A program made the position numbers and the translations under genes. The notes beneath the pieces are model-generated. The model was given only the letters and a program-made list of their open reading frames with translations. It was not told where the DNA came from and did no database searches. 29,395 nt of DNA, taken from the NCBI GenBank assembly GCA_964636895.1, contig CAZWUW010000034.1, positions 1 through 29,395 of the forward strand. Direction: 5' to 3'. This document shows, in pieces, positions 24,341 through 29,395 of the stretch. The first letter of the stretch is position 1, and the number at the start of each line of letters is the position of its first letter. The stretch is from CAZWUW01 sp964636895. Lineage in GTDB: Bacteria > Bacillota > Thermincolia > Thermincolales > CAZWUW01.

Positions 24341-25044
24341 TGAGCACTTTGATGCTGAGATTGGCGGCCCCTTTACAATCGTGGGGTGTCGCAAGTAAAT
24401 TCGATACACGAGATACTGTTAGGGAGCCGAGTAAAAGTGGAATCATTGGGTTACTGGCTGCGGCACTAGGACGCAACCGGAGTGAAAGTTTGAAAGATTT
24501 AAATAATCTACGATTTGGTGTCAGAATTGATCAGCCGGGCAAGTTTCTTAGGGATTTTCATACTGCACGGATTAATAAGCAAAGTCCGCCCTTTGTTACA
24601 ACCCGTTACTACCTGATGGATGCGGTGTTTTTGGTGGGTTTGGAGGGTGAAAGAAATTTTTTACAAGAGATTGCTGAGGCACTGCAAAATCCAGTTTTTC
24701 CACTATACTTAGGTTGGCGTTCCTGCCCACCGGCTGGTAGGTTGGTATTAGGGCTGCGGGAGCGAAATCTTCGACAAGCCCTTGAGGAAGAGAACTGGCA
24801 AGCCTGTGAATGGTATCAAAAAAAATATAAGGAACAGGTTAAACTGACCATCATTTGCGATGCACAGCCGAATGACCCGGGAGCGTTTTTGCGGCGAGAT
24901 TTACCGCTTTCTTTTGACCAGAATCATCGCCGATATGGTTTTCGCATGGTGACGGATACCGCCGAGGCAATAGCTATTCAGCCTTCTCAACGCATGACAG
25001 AGCTCCCGACAGACCATAATGCAATGGCTGGATGGGGGGATTAA
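24340..25044 (+). CDS. cas5e: Cascade subunit Cas5e (CasD)
   Basis: 234 residues. The start STLMLRLAAPLQSWGVASKFDTRDTVREPSKSGIIGLLAAALGR is diagnostic of Cas5e. It holds the 5' handle of the crRNA and links the backbone to Cas8e. The FHTARINKQSPPFVTTRYYLMDAVFLVGLEG region and YLGWRSCPPAGRLVLGL are also typical. It starts within the stop of cas7e and its own stop is just before the cas6e start, so it is fully embedded in the coupled operon. Confidence 0.94.
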   Translation: MSTLMLRLAAPLQSWGVASKFDTRDTVREPSKSGIIGLLAAALGRNRSESLKDLNNLRFGVRIDQPGKFLRDFHTARINKQSPPFVTTRYYLMDAVFLVGLEGERNFLQEIAEALQNPVFPLYLGWRSCPPAGRLVLGLRERNLRQALEEENWQACEWYQKKYKEQVKLTIICDAQPNDPGAFLRRDLPLSFDQNHRRYGFRMVTDTAEAIAIQPSQRMTELPTDHNAMAGWGD

Positions 25045-25049
25045 TACAT

Positions 25050-25712
25050 ATGTATCTATCCAGAATTGCACTAAATACCCGTAGGACAAGCACTATGACA
25101 GCCCTTGCCTCGCCACAAAAGCTGCATGCTGCAGTGGAAGGAAGTTTTCCGCCAGACTTATTGAAAAAAAGGCGTAATCTTTGGCGTATTGATCGGCTGG
25201 GCAATGATTTGTACCTCCTGGTGCTCAGCGAAAGAAAACCTGATTTTTTGCATATTGTGGAACAATTTGGGTGGCCAGGTTCTGAACAGAGATGGGAAAC
25301 GAAAAGTTATACTCAGTTGATGGAACGGATTGAGACAGGGCAACGATGGCGTTTTCGCCTGCGCGCAAACCCTATTCACAGCGTTAAACATATTTGCTGT
25401 TCACAAAAACCAGAAATCCCTAGGCGTGGCAAAGTATACGCCCATGTTACCGTGAAGCAGCAGGAACAGTGGCTTCTTGAACGAGCGGCAAAGAATGGTT
25501 TTAGCCTTCAGGAAGGATCATTTTGTGTTGTGCAGCAGGAAGTGTGGCAGTTTCAACGCCAACGCAAACCGGTGACCCTGGGTACTGCGACATTTGAAGG
25601 TATTCTAGAAGTTGCGGATACACAGCTATTTCTTGATGCACTAACCTGCGGTATAGGACGGGCGAAAGCTTATGGATGTGGCTTACTGACCATTGCCAGG
25701 ATGTCGATATGA
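25050..25712 (+). CDS. cas6e: crRNA-processing endoribonuclease Cas6e (Cse3/CasE)
   Basis: 220 residues from ATG 25050, giving the canonical beginning MYLSRIALNTRR. Upstream GGGGGG (25034-25039) is 10 nt away. Cas6e cuts each repeat at the base of its hairpin and stays bound to the 3' end of the crRNA. His26 in KLHAAVEGSFP is in the place of the catalytic His of the family. FRLRANP and the glycine-rich C-terminal loop GIGRAKAYGCGLLTIA are also seen. The matching RNA substrate, a CCCCGC/GCGGGG hairpin, is in the array downstream. Its stop overlaps the cas1 start as ATGA. Confidence 0.94.
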   Translation: MYLSRIALNTRRTSTMTALASPQKLHAAVEGSFPPDLLKKRRNLWRIDRLGNDLYLLVLSERKPDFLHIVEQFGWPGSEQRWETKSYTQLMERIETGQRWRFRLRANPIHSVKHICCSQKPEIPRRGKVYAHVTVKQQEQWLLERAAKNGFSLQEGSFCVVQQEVWQFQRQRKPVTLGTATFEGILEVADTQLFLDALTCGIGRAKAYGCGLLTIARMSI

Positions 25713-26734
25713 ACCGGATTCCTGGGATGGAGCGTCCCGAGCTTCAAGCTTTACCTACGATGCGGGAGAGAATTTCTTTTTTATATCTGGAGCGCTGTTT
25801 AATAAGTCGGCAGGATAACGCTATCACGGTTACCGATATACGTGGGACGGTACACGTGCCAGCTGCCGCACTGAGCGTAATTTTGTTGGGTCCGGGCACC
25901 CAAGTATCACACCGTGCGATGGAACTTATTGGTGATACCGGAGCCAGCGTTATTTGGGTTGGAGAGCGTGGAGTGCGGTATTACGCACATGGACGTCCCT
26001 TAACCCATTCTTCCCGAATGTTATTGGCCCAAGCAGCACTGGTTTCCAATATGCGCAGCCATCTGGCAGTTGCTCGTCGCATGTATGCGATGCGTTTTCC
26101 GAATGAAGATGTTTCAAAACTAACCATGCAGCAACTGCGAGGAAGAGAGGGAGCAAGGGTTCGTTCCATTTATCGCAAAGCCTCTAAGAAAACCGGAGTA
26201 TCATGGAAGGGTCGGGAATATAACCCGAATGATTTCACAGCCAGCGATCCGATAAACATGGCCCTTTCTGCTGCACATGCCTGTCTTTATGGTGCTGTGC
26301 ATAGCGTTATTACGGCGCTAGGGTGTTCCCCAGGTCTTGGCTTTATTCACACAGGTCATGAGCGATCTTTTGTATATGATATTGCCGATCTTTATAAAGC
26401 GGAGATAAGCATCCCGATTGCATTTGAGGTAGCAGCCAAAGAACCGGAGAATATTGGCGCAGTGACCCGGCGAGCTGTTCGCGATGCTATTTCTGATGGC
26501 AGTATCTTAGAGCGGATAGTTAAGGATATTCGTGAATTGCTTTTGGGAATAGCAGAAGACGGATCGGTGCGGGAGATACCGGAGATTGATACCAATACCA
26601 TTCTTCTTTGGGATGATCAAAACGGTTTTGTGAAAAATGCCGTTTCTTACGGGAAGGAGCTGGATGATCCAAAGTTGGAGGAAACATCCCTGACTGAGGG
26701 CTATGGCACGCTGCTATTGGAGGAAGAAACATGA
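25709..26734 (+). CDS. cas1: CRISPR integrase Cas1 (type I-E)
   Basis: 341 residues from ATG 25709, which overlaps the cas6e stop. It begins NRIPGMERPELQALPTMRERISFLYLERC, typical of type I-E Cas1. Metal-binding active-site residues are visible: Glu147 (GREGARVRS), His214 (GFIHTGHE), Asp224 and Asp227 (VYDIADLYK), with the same His-to-Asp spacing as in E. coli. With Cas2 it captures and inserts new spacers at the leader end. The C-terminal tail after residue 300 is acidic. Its stop overlaps the cas2 start as ATGA, which suggests equimolar production with the fused Cas2-DnaQ. Confidence 0.96.
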   Translation: MNRIPGMERPELQALPTMRERISFLYLERCLISRQDNAITVTDIRGTVHVPAAALSVILLGPGTQVSHRAMELIGDTGASVIWVGERGVRYYAHGRPLTHSSRMLLAQAALVSNMRSHLAVARRMYAMRFPNEDVSKLTMQQLRGREGARVRSIYRKASKKTGVSWKGREYNPNDFTASDPINMALSAAHACLYGAVHSVITALGCSPGLGFIHTGHERSFVYDIADLYKAEISIPIAFEVAAKEPENIGAVTRRAVRDAISDGSILERIVKDIRELLLGIAEDGSVREIPEIDTNTILLWDDQNGFVKNAVSYGKELDDPKLEETSLTEGYGTLLLEEET

Positions 26735-27606
26735 TTATCGTCACCATGACAGACTGCCCTATTGGTTTACGAGGAGATCTGACCAAATGGCTGCTGGAAA
26801 TTAGTCCAGGAGTATTTGTTGGACAAACGAGTGCACGTGTAAGGGATAAGTTGTGGGAACGTATCAAAGACACTACAAAAAATGGCAGGGTAACCATGGT
26901 ATACAATACAAATAACGAACAGCGACTAGATTTCCGAGTCCATAATAGCACATGGGAGCCTATAGATTTTGACGGAATCAAGCTTATTTTGCGGCCAAGC
27001 CCATCACGTATAAAGCAATTGGGGGAGTTGCGTTTGGGCTTTAGCAAAGCAAGTAAGAGGCAGATGGTAAAACGTGCTGGAAAGAAGAGAGATAATACAT
27101 ATCCGAATACTTATGTTGTAATGGATATCGAAACGAGTGGACTTAATCCTGAGGAACATGAAATTATTGAGATTGGAGCAATTTTGGTAAAAGAACAAGT
27201 TATTAAAGAGCGATTTTCAGTGCTTGTACGACCAGAGACAGCTATCACATCGACGATTGTAGAGATGACTGGGATTTCTAACGCAATGTTACAAGAAGAG
27301 GGTATACGGATTTCCGATGCAATTCAGCAATTCATTTCCTTCATAGAAGGGTTTCCTTTGGTATCTCACAATGTGGATTTTGACCATAGTTTTTTACGCA
27401 AGTCTTGCATAAAGTGCAACTTTCCGTTGCTCAGCAATCGCACTATTGATACACTAGCATTATCTCGAAGAAAGGTCAAACAAGTGACTAATTATAAGTT
27501 AAGTACCTTGGCAACGCATTTTACTATTGAGACTATGCAAAAACACCGTAGTCTAGCTGACTGCGAAACAACCTATCAGCTTTTTGAGAAACTAATAAAA
27601 TTATAG
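26731..27606 (+). CDS. cas2: Cas2e fused to a DnaQ-like DEDDh 3'-5' exonuclease
   Basis: 291 residues, three times a normal Cas2e. Residues 1-95 are Cas2e (MIIVTMTDCPIGLRGDLTKWLLEISPGVFVGQTSARVRDKLWERI). A basic linker covers about 91-124. Residues 125-291 are a DnaQ-type exonuclease with Asp132-Ile-Glu134, Asp218 (SHNVDFDHSFL), His272 and Asp277 (KHRSLADCETT), the complete DEDDh set. Cas2 dimers bridge Cas1 in the integration complex; the exonuclease would trim the 3' overhangs of prespacers to length, a task done by host DnaQ or ExoT in E. coli. Such fusions are known in some type I-E systems, including Streptococcus thermophilus and Megasphaera. It lies 44 nt before the first repeat. Confidence 0.94.
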   Translation: MIIVTMTDCPIGLRGDLTKWLLEISPGVFVGQTSARVRDKLWERIKDTTKNGRVTMVYNTNNEQRLDFRVHNSTWEPIDFDGIKLILRPSPSRIKQLGELRLGFSKASKRQMVKRAGKKRDNTYPNTYVVMDIETSGLNPEEHEIIEIGAILVKEQVIKERFSVLVRPETAITSTIVEMTGISNAMLQEEGIRISDAIQQFISFIEGFPLVSHNVDFDHSFLRKSCIKCNFPLLSNRTIDTLALSRRKVKQVTNYKLSTLATHFTIETMQKHRSLADCETTYQLFEKLIKL

Positions 27607-27650
27607 ACCTTTGATTTGTTAGAAAGGCTTTGCATAAGGTTATTTTTAGT
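27607..27650 (+). promoter_or_regulatory. Short CRISPR leader
   Basis: 44 AT-rich nt between the cas2 stop and the first repeat. TTGATT (27611-27616) and CATAAG (27633-27638) with 16-nt spacing could be a weak promoter. Leader elements may extend into the 3' end of cas2. No IHF-type site can be asserted. Confidence 0.5.
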
Positions 27651-29326
27651 ATGTTCCCCGCACAGGCGGGGGTGATCCTACGACAAGCTAATATCTAAAA
27701 ACCGGGGCGGAATGTTCCCCGCACAGGCGGGGGTGATCCCATCACGCTTCACGCAGGCTATATTTGCCTTAGATGTTCCCCGCACAGGCGGGGGTGATCC
27801 TGGGCCAAATAACGATATCGCAACCATACCCAAATGTTCCCCGCACAGGCGGGGGTGATCCTCCTCCTCTGGCGGTAGGCCGCCACCCGTTTATATGTTC
27901 CCCGCACAGGCGGGGGTGATCCCGATTTGGGCTTTTTCTTCTGCTTCACGCGCCAATGTTCCCCGCACAGGCGGGGGTGATCCTATGTGTGGCTTTGGTA
28001 TCCATATCGAGAAGCGATGTTCCCCGCACAGGCGGGGGTGATCCCGGCGACAAGGTCAACTTTGTTGAAGAAATTTAATGTTCCCCGCACAGGCGGGGGT
28101 GATCCCTACATGGTGAGCGCATTAGGACAAGGCACTAAATGTTCCCCGCACAGGCGGGGGTGATCCTAAGACGGATTTTCTGTCACCTTGTCCGCTCCTA
28201 TGTTCCCCGCACAGGCGGGGGTGATCCCGGGATATCCTCTGTGTCAAAGTTTACCTCTGTATGTTCCCCGCACAGGCGGGGGTGATCCTGATAATGAGGT
28301 TTTACCTCTCTAACCAAAAGGATGTTCCCCGCACAGGCGGGGGTGATCCTACGACTGCAAGCAACAGCCTATATGTGGACCGGATGTTCCCCGCACAGGC
28401 GGGGGTGATCCTTATCCAATCAATAGCGGAAAAATACGGGGTAAATGTTCCCCGCACAGGCGGGGGTGATCCTATTGTCAAACTGTGGCATGCCGCTGAA
28501 GAGGCATGTTCCCCGCACAGGCGGGGGTGATCCTATCCCCCTCGTAAATCTCCACGCCGTTTTTGTATGTTCCCCGCACAGGCGGGGGTGATCCTGGTGA
28601 TCCGCCGAAGGAGGGGTAAGATGCAGGATGTTCCCCGCACAGGCGGGGGTGATCCCTAACATCCTTACCGCGCATCTTTGCTCGACACATGTTCCCCGCA
28701 CAGGCGGGGGTGATCCTGCAACTGACACGGGGATAATTAGGCTGCGCAGATGTTCCCCGCACAGGCGGGGGTGATCCCTTATCTATGTCGCATCCATCGT
28801 AAGTTATTTTATGTTCCCCGCACAGGCGGGGGTGATCCCAGTCCGGGCTAGCTGCTCTAGCCTTTTGTTTGATGTTCCCCGCACAGGCGGGGGTGATCCC
28901 GCAGGACCGGTACTGCATAGTATGGCGGTGCGATGTTCCCCGCACAGGCGGGGGTGATCCCCTTGTCGTCAATCTCGGCTTGTTTGTCCAGCTATGTTCC
29001 CCGCACAGGCGGGGGTGATCCCTACGGATGCCATTTTTGCTGTGATAGATAAAAATGTTCCCCGCACAGGCGGGGGTGATCCTTGAGCAGGAGTAACATT
29101 ATTTCTTTGGATTTCATGTTCCCCGCACAGGCGGGGGTGATCCCCCTAGGTTGCCGTGCCTGCAACAGAAACAGCGATGTTCCCCGCACAGGCGGGGGTG
29201 ATCCTACATCGAAGCTGTAGCGGAACACCTGGTCAGCATGTTCCCCGCACAGGCGGGGGTGATCCTACTAAAATTATTGTTTGACACATATTCATGCCAT
29301 GTTCCCCGCACAGGCGGGGGTGATCC
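27651..29326 (+). CRISPR. Type I-E CRISPR array, 28 repeats and 27 spacers
   Basis: 28 copies of an identical 28-nt repeat begin at 27651 and then every 61 nt, except one interval of 62 (28322 to 28384), the last starting at 29299. The repeat reads ATGTT, CCCCGC, loop ACAG, GCGGGG, then GTGATCC. The hairpin and 3' tail match the type I-E pattern, so Cas6e cleavage after GCGGGG would give an 8-nt handle GTGATCCY. The base after each repeat is C (12) or T (16) in every case, so the functional repeat is best viewed as 29 nt with a variable pyrimidine at the end, leaving spacers of 32 nt (one of 33). No repeat is degenerate, including the last. No two spacers are identical, and I saw no spacer matching elsewhere in the window. 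Confidence 0.98.
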
Positions 29327-29358
29327 TTGAGGATGCACTATTAAACATGAATTCGGAA

Positions 29359-29395
29359 TGTGGATAACTTAAAGGTTCTTAAAACCTATGGATAA
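29359..29395 (-). promoter_or_regulatory. Two DnaA-box-like sites after the array
   Basis: TGTGGATAA at 29359-29367 is the complement of the perfect DnaA box TTATCCACA. TATGGATAA at 29387-29395 differs by one base. They have the same orientation, 28 nt apart start to start. The second touches the window edge, so further boxes cannot be seen. AGGTT and AACCT at about 29373-29386 form a small inverted repeat between them. Confidence 0.4.

Noticed and set aside
28350..28383. Spacer 12 longer by one base, thought to mark a different acquisition mechanism
   Set aside because: One-base variation in spacer length is common in type I-E arrays.
27758..29228. Several open frames of 60-164 codons on both strands within the array
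   Set aside because: They are produced by the repeated unit itself (peptides such as GSPPPVRGT and ITPACAGN recur) and have no ribosome binding sites.
29327..29358. A possible 28th spacer followed by a degenerate repeat starting ATGTGG at 29358
   Set aside because: Only the first four bases match the repeat, the spacing is 59 instead of 61, and the bases there form a DnaA box.

Overview
The window looks like a chromosomal segment of an anaerobic, endospore-forming member of the Bacillota. The evidence is an intact sigK with a pro-sequence, a spo0M homologue, strong AGGAGG-type ribosome binding sites, GTG and TTG starts, sigma-A-like promoters, a ferredoxin-type aldo/keto reductase and a secreted octaheme cytochrome c. 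The sequence alone does not fix the genus. The Cas2-DnaQ fusion and cytochrome would fit Negativicutes or Peptococcaceae-like clostridia, but that is inference.

Positions 1-7700 hold a rightward block resembling the Bacillus yrrK-yrzB-yrrL-yrrM-yrrN neighbourhood. In order: an aldo/keto reductase with a 2[4Fe-4S] tail, ruvX, a DUF1292 protein, a VanW/G5 envelope protein, an orphan P-loop GTPase-like protein, mltG, trmR-like O-methyltransferase, U32 family protein (TrhP-like) and a small DUF4911 protein. Several internal terminators and promoters divide it into smaller transcription units. The pair trmR/trhP points to 5-methoxyuridine formation at tRNA wobble position 34.

Positions 7701-16540 hold single genes in both orientations: spo0M (+), a polytopic GT39-like glycosyltransferase (-), a class B penicillin-binding protein (+), an HtrA protease (-), a rhomboid protease (+), an octaheme cytochrome c (-) and sigK (+). 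Two convergent pairs overlap at their 3' ends.

Positions 16540-18138 are visibly more AT-rich and carry gene debris: two truncated ORFs facing away from each other, a two-gene unit whose second gene is broken by an in-frame TAG, a hairpin, and a membrane-peptide remnant. This is an accessory boundary between the core genome and the CRISPR locus.

Positions 18139-29326 are a complete type I-E CRISPR-Cas locus in the order cas3, cas8e, cse2, cas7e, cas5e, cas6e, cas1, cas2-dnaQ, then an array of 28 identical 28-nt repeats and 27 spacers. The genes are tightly coupled by stop/start overlaps. Cas2 carries a C-terminal DEDDh exonuclease domain with all catalytic residues, a known but uncommon architecture that would trim prespacers. 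The base following every repeat is C or T (28 of 28), which suggests a PAM-derived 29th repeat position. The last 70 bases contain one perfect and one near-perfect DnaA box.
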